In this document: positions 51,717-61,414 of the stretch, piece after piece
Numbering within the stretch: the stretch's first letter is position 1
How the letters are laid out: each line of letters starts with the position of its first letter
Assembly: GCF_963678165.1 (NCBI RefSeq)
Contig: NZ_OY782755.1
Coordinates: 682,001-746,000, forward strand
From: an uncultured Acetobacteroides sp.
GTDB lineage: Bacteria; Bacteroidota; Bacteroidia; Bacteroidales; ZOR0009
DNA: 64,000 bases
Direction of reading: 5' to 3'
Notes under the pieces: model-generated
The model's input: only the letters and a program-made list of their open reading frames with translations
What the model was told of the DNA's origin: nothing
The model's database searches: none
Position numbers and translations under genes: made by a program

Positions 51717-52514
51717 TTATCCTCCAATTGATACCTTTACTCCTTGCTCCTGGAACAGGGTAAAGTAGCTCTGTAGCTCCTCATTCTTCAGCGATTTATG
51801 CTCAAAAAGCGAATTGCTGATGCCCAACCGCTCGTACTTCGACTGGGCGATGGTGTGATAGGGAAGCAGATCAACCCTTACCACGTTCCTCAGCTGGGCA
51901 ACAAACGACAGAATGCTGCTCATCTCCTCGTCGTTGTAGTTAAAGGTTGGTATTACAGGGATGCGAATCTGTACAGGGACGCCTCGCTCCGACAGCTTCC
52001 TAAGGTTATCAAGTATGATGTCGTTCGAAACGCCCGTGAATTGGCGATGCCTCTCCTCGTCGATGCACTTAAGGTCGTAGAGGAAGAGGCTGGTAAAGGG
52101 GATGATGCTCTCGATGTTCGTCCAAGGCGTAAGCCCCGAGGTGTCCACCGCCGTATGAATCCCTCTCTGGTGAAGCTTTTCGAGCACCTGCTGTAGAAAC
52201 TCATGCTGGAGCATCGGCTCACCACCCGAAAAGGTCACGCCACCGCCCGACTCCTCCATAAAAATGCAATCCTTTAGCAGCTCCTTTGTCAGCTCATCGG
52301 CCGTTATTTCGTAGCCAATGCTGTAGGGCATGGCGTAATCTACCCCATCAACCTTTACCGTTTTGGTAGATTGCTCTATTTCCTTGCATAAGCCTTCGGG
52401 GTTATGGCACCACTGGCAGCGTAGAGGGCATCCCTTTAGGAATACAGCTGTGCGTATCCCAGGGCCGTCGTTTACCGCAAAGCGCTTGATGTCAAATACA
52501 ACTCCTTTCTCCAT
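51717..52514 (-). CDS. Glycyl-radical enzyme activating enzyme for HypD
   Basis: This 265-residue radical-SAM protein carries CxxxCxxC in GCPLRCQWCHNPEG (cysteines 29, 33 and 36), the SAM-binding GGVTFSGGEPMLQ near residue 92, and VDTSGLTPW, all of the PflA family. It uses SAM and a 4Fe-4S cluster to make the glycyl radical on HypD. The insert with two extra ferredoxin-type clusters seen in many activases is missing; the region LCKEIEQSTKTVKVDGVDY has only one cysteine. It is the first gene of the two-gene operon. Confidence 0.92.
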   Translation of the reverse strand: MEKGVVFDIKRFAVNDGPGIRTAVFLKGCPLRCQWCHNPEGLCKEIEQSTKTVKVDGVDYAMPYSIGYEITADELTKELLKDCIFMEESGGGVTFSGGEPMLQHEFLQQVLEKLHQRGIHTAVDTSGLTPWTNIESIIPFTSLFLYDLKCIDEERHRQFTGVSNDIILDNLRKLSERGVPVQIRIPVIPTFNYNDEEMSSILSFVAQLRNVVRVDLLPYHTIAQSKYERLGISNSLFEHKSLKNEELQSYFTLFQEQGVKVSIGG

Positions 52515-52732
52515 AGTATAAATGGGAGTTTGCTATTCGTAAGTACGTTTTTGAAAAAATGTTGGGATGGGAGCACAAGTACGTGCATCCTCGGTGTGGA
52601 AGGATGGCGATCAGCAGATCCAGCAGTCGTAAAGGCCTTTGCCCTGCTGGTGGTATTGGTTATTTACGTGGAGCGTAAGCATGGGCGCAATATAGCTTTT
52701 TTATCGATATCTCCCTATGGATACAAGAATTA

Positions 52733-53112
52733 GCAGGAGCGTCGCAACTCCTCGTATCCGTACTGCGTACAGGCCAGCATGCCGTTGGCCGCTTTTTTTG
52801 ATGGCCATCGGGCTGGCCGATTGCGTCGGAAAGCTGGCCTGCCGGTTCGCCTGTATGGCCATAGCCGAACAGCTGCTGCCTTTGCTTGTGCAGCATGGTG
52901 CCGATGGGGCTGCACTCCTCCAACTGCTTGCTGCTATCCCTGCCCGATAGCTTAGTCCTTATCCGTGCCCTCCTTTTATCAACCGCCGATAGGTGTTTTA
53001 CGGATTCGAGCATCGGATGACCTTCAACGACACGCTTTACCAGGGTAGCCTGCTGTGCCTTTTCTGAGCTTTTGCTGTCGCGCTGCCTCTTTTGTTGCTG
53101 AATAACCTCCAT
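52733..53112 (-). pseudogene. Frameshifted, truncated paralog of the coiled-coil gene at 26860-27840
   Basis: From the ATG at 53112 the frame aligns without gaps for about 80 residues with the protein at 26860-27840. Examples are VEGHPMLESVK against FEGNLMLHSIK, RIRTKLSGRDSSKQLEE against RIKTRLNRLKDAKLLEE, and HKQRQQLFGYGHTGE against QKQRTTLLGYGYTED. After LSDAIGQ similarity moves to another frame (YGYEELRRSC against FTYAEIRAQK), and that frame stops near 52733. The C-terminal beta-sandwich domain is missing. One frame and one premature stop therefore appear to have broken it. The uninterrupted 53112 frame itself runs on to 52660 but loses similarity. Array D starts 29 bases upstream of the ATG. 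Confidence 0.72.
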
Positions 53113-53140
53113 TCGAAAGCCGTTTCGGGCTGTAATGCTG

Positions 53141-53293
53141 GCAGAATACTGCCTGTAACCCGTAGAACGGCAACGGATGGTTGCAGAACTGCGCATAAAT
53201 GTGGCAGAACCATACCTAAAATATGCAGAACTCTACTAAATATTATCAGAACCGCATGGAGAAGTTGCAGAACTCGCTCAAAAACTGGCAGAA
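53141..53293. repeat. Array D: 8 degenerate units with an exact 21-bp period
   Basis: A core TTGCAGAACTNCGCAT recurs, with GCAGAA (or one-base variants) at 53141, 53162, 53183, 53204, 53225, 53246, 53267 and 53288. All seven steps are exactly 21 bp. The first unit is 29 bases upstream of the start of the coiled-coil relic on the minus strand. Confidence 0.88.
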
Positions 53294-53387
53294 CTACGCA
53301 TGGAATCTTGCATTTTAAACCATGGTTTCATGCTTTAAGTACCTTTTTACGAGATGCTAACGGTTAGCAATAAAAAAACTTACCTCT

Positions 53388-53415
53388 TTTGGTGTTTTTG
53401 TAAGGGCAAAAAGAA
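53388..53415 (-). repeat. Fragment of the dispersed element (copy 5, hairpin end only)
   Basis: On the minus strand the bases read TTCTTTTTGCCCTTACAAAA, matching the right-end hairpin of copies 1 and 2. The rest of the element is absent. Confidence 0.45.
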
Positions 53416-53493
53416 TCAAATGTATAATCGCTACTTATTGCTGCTACTCTAAGGCATACAAGCTGCCGCTATATGGCTTGCCTGTACAAAAGA

Positions 53494-53564
53494 AATATCG
53501 GCGAAACCTCCAAACATTTATGCCATCATCCACTAGCAAATGTTTTAGAAGCTTCGCCGATATT
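53494..53564 (-). terminator. Two-stem terminator-like structure after the GHL10 lipoprotein gene
   Basis: A 12-bp perfect outer stem (AATATCGGCGAA at 53494-53505 with TTCGCCGATATT at 53553-53564) encloses an 8-bp inner stem (AAACATTT with AAATGTTT). On the minus strand it is followed by TTTCTTTTG, 35 bases after the stop codon at 53600. Confidence 0.7.
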
Positions 53565-53599
53565 CTATTACTTATTTCCTAAGCTACGCCAGCTCAGCG

Positions 53600-55063
53600 T
53601 TAGGGAACAACCACAAAGTTCGAATGTATTGACTCCACATTCTCGCTGTTTACCGCCGTTACGTAGTAGATCTTCCCCGACTCCACCTTTGCGGTTAGCT
53701 CGGTTCCAATTTGCCTTGTCTTTGCGAGGTACGAGTTGGGCTTATCCCCATTTTTTTCGAGGGCGTATACCGCATACTTGTCGGCTCCCGAAGCGGCCTT
53801 CCAGCTAATAGCCGAACCTGCCAGGGTTACCACTGGGGCTTTTGCTACTGGGGCAACACGGGTACCCATAACCGGAGGGAGTGCCTTGCTCTCGTACTTA
53901 GCCTTCAGGAAGGCCGATAGTTCCGCATTCTTAACGCTCTGCATTCGGTAAAAGAAGCAGCCAAAGATGTTCGAGCTCTTCTGTACCTCATCCAGCTGCC
54001 GTCCAATTTCATCTACGCTGCCATACGCAGGGTAGCTTGGATCTTTGTACTTGTATGCCCCAACGCCAAGTATAATTGGGATGCCCTTTGCGTTGCTATT
54101 CCAGAAGGCGGCTTGTTTCCCAAAGTCGGCCGTTTTATGGCCAAACTCCCAGTACACCTGTGGCGCAAGGTAGTCTAGCCACTTATTTTCGAGCCACACA
54201 AATGGGTCGGCATACAAGTCGACGCTGTTCTCACGGCGTCCCGATGGCGATATCCCAAACAGCACCTCTGGTTTGGTGCTTTTTATGGCAGCGTAAACCT
54301 CCTTTACCATGGTATTTACGTTTTGTTCGCGCCAGGCGGTAATCGATAGCCCATTGCCATACTTTGCAAAAGCATCTCTATCGTCAAATACGAAGGGATC
54401 AGAAGCCTTTGCACCTGATGGATAAAAGTAGTCGTCAAACTGAATGGCGTCCACCTTGTAGCGAGTGATAATATCCTTCACCACGGCAACTAAGTGCGCT
54501 CTTACCTCTGGAATGCCGGGGTTAAAGTAACGCACCTTATTGAAGGTAACAACCCAACTTGGATTTTTTACCGCTACGTGGTTTGCTGCTAAGGTTAATG
54601 ATGTTGATCCAATTCGGTAAGGATTAAGCCATGCGTGGAATTGTAAACCCATCTTATGAGCCTCATCCACAGCATATGCTAGTGGATCGTATCCTGGGTC
54701 AGTTCCCTGCGTTCCTGTTAGCATATTCGACCAAGGCTCTAGAGTGGAGGCGTACATTGCGTCAGCCATTGGGCGTACCTGAAAAATAACGGCGTTAAAG
54801 TTTAGCGACTGACTAGTAGTTAGCAGATTCTGTAGTTCCTTTTTTTGTGCATCAGCATTACTCGTAGTGCTTGGCCAGTCTAGGCTATAAGCGGTGGCAA
54901 TCCAAGCTGCTCGAATTTCTCTTTTCGGAACAATAATCTCATTCTTGGTGACATCAAAGCCGCCATCTGTCTCGGACGATGAAGAATCTTCTTTACTACA
55001 CGAGGCTGCTACGAAGCCAAGTAGAAGGGCATAGATGCCCCATTTTAGGTTAACCTTAATCAT
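53600..55063 (-). CDS. GHL10 family glycosidase-like lipoprotein
   Basis: This 487-residue protein has a lipoprotein signal (LLGFVAASCSKEDSSSS, cysteine at residue 22). The catalytic-type barrel of the glycosyl-hydrolase-like 10 (DUF187) family follows: REIRAAWIATAYSLDWPSTT, NAVIFQVRPMADAMY, FHAWLNPYRIG, DAIQFDDYFYPSG and PQVYWEFGH. A C-terminal fibronectin-like domain (about 395-487, APVVTLAGSAISWKAASGAD) completes it. Family members are thought to cleave glycans related to peptidoglycan or amylose-like chains, but this is not settled. A paralog lies at 56528-58057, with a GH16 gene between them. Confidence 0.9.
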   Translation of the reverse strand: MIKVNLKWGIYALLLGFVAASCSKEDSSSSETDGGFDVTKNEIIVPKREIRAAWIATAYSLDWPSTTSNADAQKKELQNLLTTSQSLNFNAVIFQVRPMADAMYASTLEPWSNMLTGTQGTDPGYDPLAYAVDEAHKMGLQFHAWLNPYRIGSTSLTLAANHVAVKNPSWVVTFNKVRYFNPGIPEVRAHLVAVVKDIITRYKVDAIQFDDYFYPSGAKASDPFVFDDRDAFAKYGNGLSITAWREQNVNTMVKEVYAAIKSTKPEVLFGISPSGRRENSVDLYADPFVWLENKWLDYLAPQVYWEFGHKTADFGKQAAFWNSNAKGIPIILGVGAYKYKDPSYPAYGSVDEIGRQLDEVQKSSNIFGCFFYRMQSVKNAELSAFLKAKYESKALPPVMGTRVAPVAKAPVVTLAGSAISWKAASGADKYAVYALEKNGDKPNSYLAKTRQIGTELTAKVESGKIYYVTAVNSENVESIHSNFVVVP

Positions 55064-55497
55064 TTCTTTAGGTGTTTTAAAGGTGTCTTTGCGAATTATT
55101 GGCTAATATGCGTTAATTCGACACTCAAAACTAATAAACAAGACTAATTAAATGCATGCGTACGCAATCAATAGTTAACAAAACAATGTTCAACTCAGGC
55201 ATTTCTTTCTATTATCTTTTATAAAAGGTATGGTTTCCAATTCGGTAGTAGAAGTGCAAGTTGTTGCAGCACCTTCCGGAGTTGTGCTAGTTATTATCTT
55301 CCCTTTCTACAAAGATGACTTTCAGAATTTATGGCACGTAGTCCACTAATCAACGAATTCAACTTTAGCACAGCGTATATCGTACATCGACTTCTATCAA
55401 ACCTGAATGAAAACGAGCAACATTTTTATGTGGAAATGCATATTTTCACTCCGTCTTTTGAATCACCTATAATCAAGAATCTAAAACAAGAAAAGTC
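55064..55497. other. AT-rich divergent intergenic region between GHL10 and GH16 genes
   Basis: No gene, array or repeat is visible. The region is AT-rich and should hold the promoters of both divergent genes, but I could not pick out convincing elements. Confidence 0.4.
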
Positions 55498-56385
55498 ATG
55501 TTAATCCGAAAAAGGCACCTGCTAGTCTTCATGTTATCAGCTGCATCTTGTACCAATCTGGAGGCGCAAGAAATTGATCCGTATAATACAGACTCTGGTA
55601 AGCCTAAAGATATCTATGGTTACCAACTGGTATGGAATGACGAGTTCTCTGTCGATGGAAAACCATCACCCGAAAGTTGGAAGTGCGAAGAGGGTTTTGT
55701 ACGTAATAAGGAGCTTCAGTGGTATCAACTCGATAATGCAAAATGTTCCGGAGGAGTGCTTACGATTGAGGGGCGTCGCGAAAAGGTAAGTAATCCTAAC
55801 TACAACCCTACAAGTTCAGACTGGAAAAAGAACCGACAATTTGCCGAATATACTTCAGCAAGCATTAAGTCGGTTGGTCTACGCGAATTTCTGTACGGTC
55901 GCTTCGAAATCCGCGCCAAAATCGACGTTGCCAAGGGTGCATGGCCAGCCATCTGGACGTTGGGTAACTCAATGGAGTGGCCTTCCTGTGGCGAAGTCGA
56001 CTTGCTGGAGTACTATATAGCCAACGGAGTACCTTCTATTCTGGCTAACGTGGCTTCTGGAACGAACACCCGATGGAATGCGAAGTGGAATAGCAAAATT
56101 ACCCCGCTATCGCACTTTATCGAAAAAGATCCCAATTGGGCGAGTAAGTTCCATGTGTGGCGCATGGATTGGACGCCCGATTCAATTAACTTATACCTCG
56201 ACGATGAGTTGCTTAACACCACTCTTCTGACGAATACGCTAAATGCTGATGGAAGCCAGCCTTTTCATCAACCTCAGTACATCCTGCTTAACCTTGCATT
56301 GGGCGAAAATGGTGGAGATCCTTCGCAATCGAAGTTCCCGATCACCTTTCAGGTCGACTATGTGAGGGTTTATCAGAAAAAGTAG
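55498..56385 (+). CDS. GH16 family endo-beta-glucanase-like enzyme
   Basis: This 295-residue protein has a signal-like start (FMLSAASCTNLEAQE; the SC could also make it a lipoprotein). Its beta-jelly-roll has the GH16 signature EVDLLEYY: nucleophile glutamate 166, aspartate 168 and acid/base glutamate 171. Other family blocks are YQLVWNDEFSVDGKPSPESW, GRFEIRAKIDVAKGAWPAIW, HVWRMDWTPDSINLYLDDEL and FQVDYVRVYQKK. Likely substrates are laminarin or other beta-1,3-glucans. There are no SusCD genes alongside. A shared terminator lies downstream. Confidence 0.93.
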   Translation: MLIRKRHLLVFMLSAASCTNLEAQEIDPYNTDSGKPKDIYGYQLVWNDEFSVDGKPSPESWKCEEGFVRNKELQWYQLDNAKCSGGVLTIEGRREKVSNPNYNPTSSDWKKNRQFAEYTSASIKSVGLREFLYGRFEIRAKIDVAKGAWPAIWTLGNSMEWPSCGEVDLLEYYIANGVPSILANVASGTNTRWNAKWNSKITPLSHFIEKDPNWASKFHVWRMDWTPDSINLYLDDELLNTTLLTNTLNADGSQPFHQPQYILLNLALGENGGDPSQSKFPITFQVDYVRVYQKK

Positions 56386-56462
56386 GCTAAAGAGAGTTCT
56401 CTTAGGGAACTGAATCGGTAGTCTCTTAAGAACGAAGTCACGTGAGGTATTTATCAAATAGG

Positions 56463-56495
56463 AAAAGCAAGGATACATCATGTATCCTTGCTTTT
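56463..56495. terminator. Bidirectional terminator between GH16 and GHL10 genes
   Basis: AAAAGCAAGGATACA and its complement form a 15-bp perfect stem with a 3-base loop between two convergent genes. Confidence 0.92.
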
Positions 56496-56527
56496 CTTTA
56501 TAGTTTACTATCTCGTTGTAGAGTATT

Positions 56528-58057
56528 TTACAGCCTTACTTTTACGGTTTTGGTAGGCTTGCTCTCGTTGTATAGGCGGTCAAGCGCAGTTACGCTAAAG
56601 TTGTAGCGTCTTCTGCCTTTCTCTCTCTTTATGAGGATAGAGGTATCCCTTGTTATCGTGTAAATGTTTGCTGGGTTGTTGTAGTCCATTTTATCTTTAA
56701 ATCGGTATACAACAAAGTACCTAGCCTTATCAAGTTCCGAGGTTGTGGTGTCGTTTACCGACCAGTTAAGTTTAGCCCCTTCCTTACGATTTTTTACTGA
56801 GAAATGTGTTGGAGCATTTGGTGGAAGGCTATCGATAAAATTCATCTGAGGTATGAGAGCGGGATATTGGTAGAATTGGGCTTTCAGCTGCTCATTAACG
56901 TTAAGGTTATCGTCAAGGAACGACTTTGCACTGAAAAAGATGCTGCCTCCGATTCCTGGAATCGTCCGGTTAAGCGTCATCTGTCGGCTAATCTCCTTTC
57001 CATCGGCCCACTCCTTAGTTTTAGAATTAGAATCAACTCTGTAATATCCCTGTCCTATATATAGCGGAGTGCCGTTGCTGTTTTTGCTCCACCATTCAGC
57101 AAGCGTTTTGTAGTCAGCAACTTTTAATCCGATGTGCCAGTAGAGTTGGGGTACAACGTAGTCTATCCATTTATTCTGCATCCATAGCAAAATGTCGGCG
57201 TAGAGTTCGTCGTAGTTCGATCCTCCGTTAGTTTCTGATCCTCGAGGGTCGTTAGCCTTATTTCTCCAGATTCCAAATGGTGAGATCCCAAATTTGACGT
57301 ATGGCTTAGCAGTTCGAATGCTATCGTGGAGCATTCGAATAATGAGGTTAACGTTATCGCGGCGCCACATTTCTTTTTGATCGGAGGTAAAACTGCGAGG
57401 ATAGGTGGCAAACGAAGCACTGTCGGGAAAGTCCACACCTTTAATTTTGTAGGGGTAGAAGTAATCGTCGAAGTGAACACCGTCGATATCGTATCGTTTT
57501 ACTACATCCATGATAACCTTAAGCACGTGCTCACGGGTTTGGGGTAATCCTGGATCGAAGTAGCGCTGGTTGCCATAGGTAACTAGCCATTCGGGGTGCT
57601 GCTTAATTATATGTGCTGGATCGATTTCTTTATAGGAGGTATCTTTAACGGTTCTGTAGGGATTAAACCATGCGTGAAACTCCATGCAGCGCTTGTGACA
57701 CTCCTCTATCATAAACTTAAGAGGGTCGTAGAATGGATTTGGAGATACACCTTGCTTACCTGTGAGATACATTGACCATGGCTCAAGTTTGGAGTCGTAA
57801 AGAGCATCGGCACAAGGACGAATTTGAACGATGACGGCGTTTATGCCAACATTCTTAAGTCGATCGATCAACTTAATGAATTCTTGACGCTGCTGATCAG
57901 GGGGGAGATTCTTTGCTGATGGCCAGTCAATGTTCTCCACGGAAGCAATCCAGGCGGCTCGCATCTCATGTTTTGGACTTAAAGTTCTTGCTCCAGCGGT
58001 CGCTATTATGGCTAGTAGCAGAGCCGTCAGGATAGGACGTAAAAATGCTTTCTTCAT
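56528..58057 (-). CDS. GHL10 family glycosidase-like exported protein
   Basis: I choose the ATG at 58057 (509 residues), which begins MKKAFLRPILTALLLAIIAT, a signal peptide; upstream in-frame methionines to 58141 would put 28 polar residues before it. The barrel has the same blocks as the paralog at 53600: HEMRAAWIASVENIDWPSA, INAVIVQIRPCADALYDSKL, FHAWFNPYRTV, DGVHFDDYFYPY and PQLYWHIGL. A C-terminal fibronectin-like domain (about 410-509) follows. It lies downstream of the infB terminator and has its own transcription unit. Confidence 0.92.
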   Translation of the reverse strand: MKKAFLRPILTALLLAIIATAGARTLSPKHEMRAAWIASVENIDWPSAKNLPPDQQRQEFIKLIDRLKNVGINAVIVQIRPCADALYDSKLEPWSMYLTGKQGVSPNPFYDPLKFMIEECHKRCMEFHAWFNPYRTVKDTSYKEIDPAHIIKQHPEWLVTYGNQRYFDPGLPQTREHVLKVIMDVVKRYDIDGVHFDDYFYPYKIKGVDFPDSASFATYPRSFTSDQKEMWRRDNVNLIIRMLHDSIRTAKPYVKFGISPFGIWRNKANDPRGSETNGGSNYDELYADILLWMQNKWIDYVVPQLYWHIGLKVADYKTLAEWWSKNSNGTPLYIGQGYYRVDSNSKTKEWADGKEISRQMTLNRTIPGIGGSIFFSAKSFLDDNLNVNEQLKAQFYQYPALIPQMNFIDSLPPNAPTHFSVKNRKEGAKLNWSVNDTTTSELDKARYFVVYRFKDKMDYNNPANIYTITRDTSILIKREKGRRRYNFSVTALDRLYNESKPTKTVKVRL

Positions 58058-58126
58058 GTGTTTAAAGGTTTCAATTTTAATCAAACTTGGTGCTATTTTT
58101 GATTGATGGTCTCTGTAGGATACAAT

Positions 58127-58160
58127 AAAAGGGGACATCAAATAAGACGTCCCCCTTTTT
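58127..58160 (-). terminator. Terminator of the rimP-nusA-infB operon
   Basis: On the minus strand AAAAAGGGGGAC pairs with GTCCCCTTTT (one bulged base) around an 11-base loop, ending in a T run, 17 bases after the infB stop. Confidence 0.8.
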
Positions 58161-58176
58161 ATTACTTGTTGATAGC

Positions 58177-61100
58177 CTAGTCTAGTGTTTTCTTCACCTC
58201 AATTAGTTCGTAGCCTTCAATGAAGTCGCCAGTTTGAATGTCGCTATAGTTCTTAATGCTCAAACCACACTCGAAGCCGCTCTTAACCTCCTTAACGTCA
58301 TCCTTAAAGCGCTTAAGCGAATCCAACTCTCCCGAGTGAACCACAATACCGTCGCGGATAATGCGGATCTTGGAGTTGCGAACAACTGTGCCCTCGCGAA
58401 CAATACATCCGGCAATCGTCCCCACCTTGGTAATCTTGAATACTTCCATAACCTCAACAGAGCAGGTTGTCTCTTCCTTGATTTCAGGAGAAAGCATACC
58501 CTCGATCGCATCCTTAACCTCGTTGATAGCATCGTAGATGATCGAGTAGTGACGGATTTCAATACCCTCGTTCTCTGCAATACGGCGAGCGTTGGTTGAT
58601 GGACGAACCTGGAATCCAACAACGATTGCATTTGATGCAGCAGCCAACAAAACATCAGATTCAGAGATTTGACCTACTGCCTTGTGGATTACGTTAACCT
58701 GTACCTCTTCGTTCGAAAGCTTGATGAGCGAGTCGGTAAGTGCTTCGATAGAACCATCCACGTCACCCTTAACGATGATGTTAAGTTCTTTGAAGTTTCC
58801 AACGGCAATACGGCGACCGATTTCGTCGAGTGTAATATGCTTGGTTGCACGTAGACCCTGCATACGCTGCAACTGCTCACGCTTGTTGGCGATATCCTTT
58901 GCCTCGCGCTCTTCAAGTACATTGAAGGTTTCACCTGCGGTTGGAGCTCCGTTCAAACCGAGCATCAGTACAGGAACAGATGGTCCTGCCTTGGTTATCT
59001 TCTTACCGCGCTCGTTGAACATTGCTTTTACGCGACCGTAGTATGGTCCCGAAAGAACAACGTCTCCAACTTTAAGCGTTCCTGCATGAACCAGCATAGT
59101 AGTAACGTAACCGCGACCCTTATCAAGAGTCGATTCGATAACGGAACCTACTGCATTCTTGTTTGGATTTGCTTTTAACTCTAGCATTTCGGCCTCTAGT
59201 AAAACTTTATCTAAAAGTTCCTGAATGCCTTCGCCCTTTTTGGCTGATATTTCTTGAACCTGATACTTACCGCCCCAATCCTCTACGAGGTAGTTCATGG
59301 CGGCAAGCTGTTCGCGAATTCTTTCTGGATTGGCTCCTGGTTTATCCACCTTGTTGATGGCGAATACCATTGGAACACCTGCGGCAACTGCGTGGTTGAT
59401 GGCCTCCTTGGTTTGAGGCATCACGCTATCGTCTGCAGCAATAATGATGATGGCAATATCGGTAACCTTAGCTCCACGAGCACGCATCGCAGTAAATGCT
59501 TCGTGACCTGGGGTGTCGAGGAACGTAATTCTACGCTCGTCGTCGATCTTTACAGAGTAGGCTCCAATGTGCTGGGTGATACCACCTGCCTCACCGGCAA
59601 TTACATTTGCTTTACGTATGTAGTCCAACAGCGATGTTTTACCGTGGTCTACGTGACCCATTACGGTAACAATTGGAGAGCGGGGGAGTAGATCCTCTGG
59701 CTTATCCTCCTCTTCCTGGATAGATTCTTGAATTTCAGCAGCAACGAACTCAACCTTATAGCCAAACTCTTCAGCTACCAAAACAAGGGCCTCTGCATCC
59801 AAACGCTGGTTGATAGATACCATCAAACCTAGGTTCATGCATGCTCCAATTACATCGGTAACCGGAACATCCATCATGTTAGCCAACTCGTTTACGGTAA
59901 CAAACTCGGTTACTTTGATGATGCTACGTTCTGCCTCAGCAAGTTCTTGCTCAGCCATCATACGCTGACGAACATCGTCGCGCTTATCTCTACGATATTT
60001 CGAACTCTTGCTCTTCGCACCTTTTGCAGTAAGACGAGCTAGAGTATCCTTAATTTGCTTTTGTACATCTTCGTCGCTAACCTCTTTATGTATAGGTTTC
60101 TTAGCGGCAAACTTTGATCCACCTTTTTGTGGACCTGCTGGATTACGGTTAACCTGTAGACGGTTACCACCTCCTTGACCTTGCTGTGCTCCTGGCTGAC
60201 CTTGGCGAGGTCCTTTTTGTGGACGGCTAGCGTCAGTTTGCTTTGGACCCTTTTCAAGTGGTTTTGCACGAGGTGGAAACTGAGGCTGACGAACGCCGTC
60301 TTGAGCCTTAGACTCTCCTTCTACGTTAACTTTTTGATCGGGCTTAATGCGCTTGCGCTTCTTCTTGTTCTTATCTCCTGCATTTGGGGTATTTGCCGAA
60401 GTAGCAACTGGCTTCTTCTTAGGCGCAAAAGCCGACAAGTCAATTTTGCCAACAACGGTTGGTCCCGAGAGCTTTTCTACGTCAGCCCTAAAAAGTTCTT
60501 CGCTGGTTTCGGTAGTTGTTTCAACCACCTCTTCTTTTACAACTACTTCTTTCACTAAATCTTTTTTCGTTTCTTCAACGCCCTTTTTAGGTTCTTCGGC
60601 GATTTCCGGCTCTTTCTCAGGTGCAGGAGTTGGCTTGGGGCGGTTTGGTTGTTTACCTTCGGTATCGTCAGGTGTTGCTGGCTTTTCTTGCACAGGCTTA
60701 ACCTCTTCGACTATTTTATTCTCGACTGGTGCAGAAGGTTTATTTTCTGCAACTACTTTATCTTCTACAGCAACTACAGGAGTAGCAGGTTCTATTTCTG
60801 CCGCTTTTTCAATTTTGACTTCTTGTGTTTTTTCGATAGGCGAAGGTTCGGTTTTCTCCGCTTTAACCTCAGCAGCAGGTTGCGGTTTTACTTCCTCTTC
60901 GATAGGTGATTCGTTGGCAGCAGGACGGGCAACGCGCTTAGGCTCGAGATCTATTTTGCCTATGATGTTCGGTCCCTTAATCTTTGGAGTCTCAATTTTT
61001 TCCACCTCTGGCTCATGGTGCTTATGCCTTTCGGTGTTGGTGTTGTCCTTTAGGATGATGCTCCGTTCGCTATCGTCCTCGCTTTCATCTTCGTCGTCAG

Positions 61101-61368
61101 GGGTTGAGCCTTTAAGCACGTCGTCTATAGACACAGTAGCCTTTTTTTCTCGGATGCCCTTAAGGTCAACCTTGCTGGCTTCTGCTTTTAGCTTAAACTC
61201 CTTGCCGAATTCCTTCTCCAGCAATAGGTATGCTTCGGTGGTTATTTTGGAGTTAGGGTTCGAGTCGACCTCTATTCCCTTCTTATGAAGAAAATCTACA
61301 ATGGTCTGAACCCCTACGTTTAACTCCTTAGCTGCTTTAAGGAGCCGTGTTGATTTATCCTGCGTCAT
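58177..61368 (-). CDS. infB: Translation initiation factor IF-2
   Basis: This 1063-residue protein starts with an IF2 N-terminal helical module ([20 protein letters not shown]). A long low-complexity linker of about 400 residues, rich in Glu, Pro, Lys and Ala, follows, and then the GTPase core: [13 protein letters not shown] from residue 570, [20 protein letters not shown] and [15 protein letters not shown]. Domains II-IV end with [12 protein letters not shown]. The protein places initiator tRNA on the 30S subunit. The N-terminal region is long even for Bacteroidota. It is third in an operon after rimP and nusA. Confidence 0.97.
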   Translation of the reverse strand: MTQDKSTRLLKAAKELNVGVQTIVDFLHKKGIEVDSNPNSKITTEAYLLLEKEFGKEFKLKAEASKVDLKGIREKKATVSIDDVLKGSTPDDEDESEDDSERSIILKDNTNTERHKHHEPEVEKIETPKIKGPNIIGKIDLEPKRVARPAANESPIEEEVKPQPAAEVKAEKTEPSPIEKTQEVKIEKAAEIEPATPVVAVEDKVVAENKPSAPVENKIVEEVKPVQEKPATPDDTEGKQPNRPKPTPAPEKEPEIAEEPKKGVEETKKDLVKEVVVKEEVVETTTETSEELFRADVEKLSGPTVVGKIDLSAFAPKKKPVATSANTPNAGDKNKKKRKRIKPDQKVNVEGESKAQDGVRQPQFPPRAKPLEKGPKQTDASRPQKGPRQGQPGAQQGQGGGNRLQVNRNPAGPQKGGSKFAAKKPIHKEVSDEDVQKQIKDTLARLTAKGAKSKSSKYRRDKRDDVRQRMMAEQELAEAERSIIKVTEFVTVNELANMMDVPVTDVIGACMNLGLMVSINQRLDAEALVLVAEEFGYKVEFVAAEIQESIQEEEDKPEDLLPRSPIVTVMGHVDHGKTSLLDYIRKANVIAGEAGGITQHIGAYSVKIDDERRITFLDTPGHEAFTAMRARGAKVTDIAIIIIAADDSVMPQTKEAINHAVAAGVPMVFAINKVDKPGANPERIREQLAAMNYLVEDWGGKYQVQEISAKKGEGIQELLDKVLLEAEMLELKANPNKNAVGSVIESTLDKGRGYVTTMLVHAGTLKVGDVVLSGPYYGRVKAMFNERGKKITKAGPSVPVLMLGLNGAPTAGETFNVLEEREAKDIANKREQLQRMQGLRATKHITLDEIGRRIAVGNFKELNIIVKGDVDGSIEALTDSLIKLSNEEVQVNVIHKAVGQISESDVLLAAASNAIVVGFQVRPSTNARRIAENEGIEIRHYSIIYDAINEVKDAIEGMLSPEIKEETTCSVEVMEVFKITKVGTIAGCIVREGTVVRNSKIRIIRDGIVVHSGELDSLKRFKDDVKEVKSGFECGLSIKNYSDIQTGDFIEGYELIEVKKTLD

Positions 61369-61414
61369 ACTTATCCTATCGATTTTTTAGTGAAGGCAAA
61401 TTTAATACAATGTG

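Larger units (their letters stand above)
52515..53599. other. Intergenic kilobase with a pseudogene, array D and repeat fragments
   Basis: There is no intact gene. Reading upward it contains the coiled-coil relic (52733-53112), array D (53141-53293), a fragment of the dispersed element at about 53388-53415 and a two-stem terminator structure (53494-53564). Confidence 0.6.

Noticed and set aside
7496..53293. The periodic arrays as CRISPR arrays
   Set aside because: There is no constant repeat alternating with unique spacers of 30 bp or more; the units are about 21 bp, degenerate throughout, and no cas gene is present.
60347..61288. 313-residue Ser/Phe-rich open frame opposite infB
   Set aside because: It mirrors the low-complexity linker of IF-2 and has no independent support.
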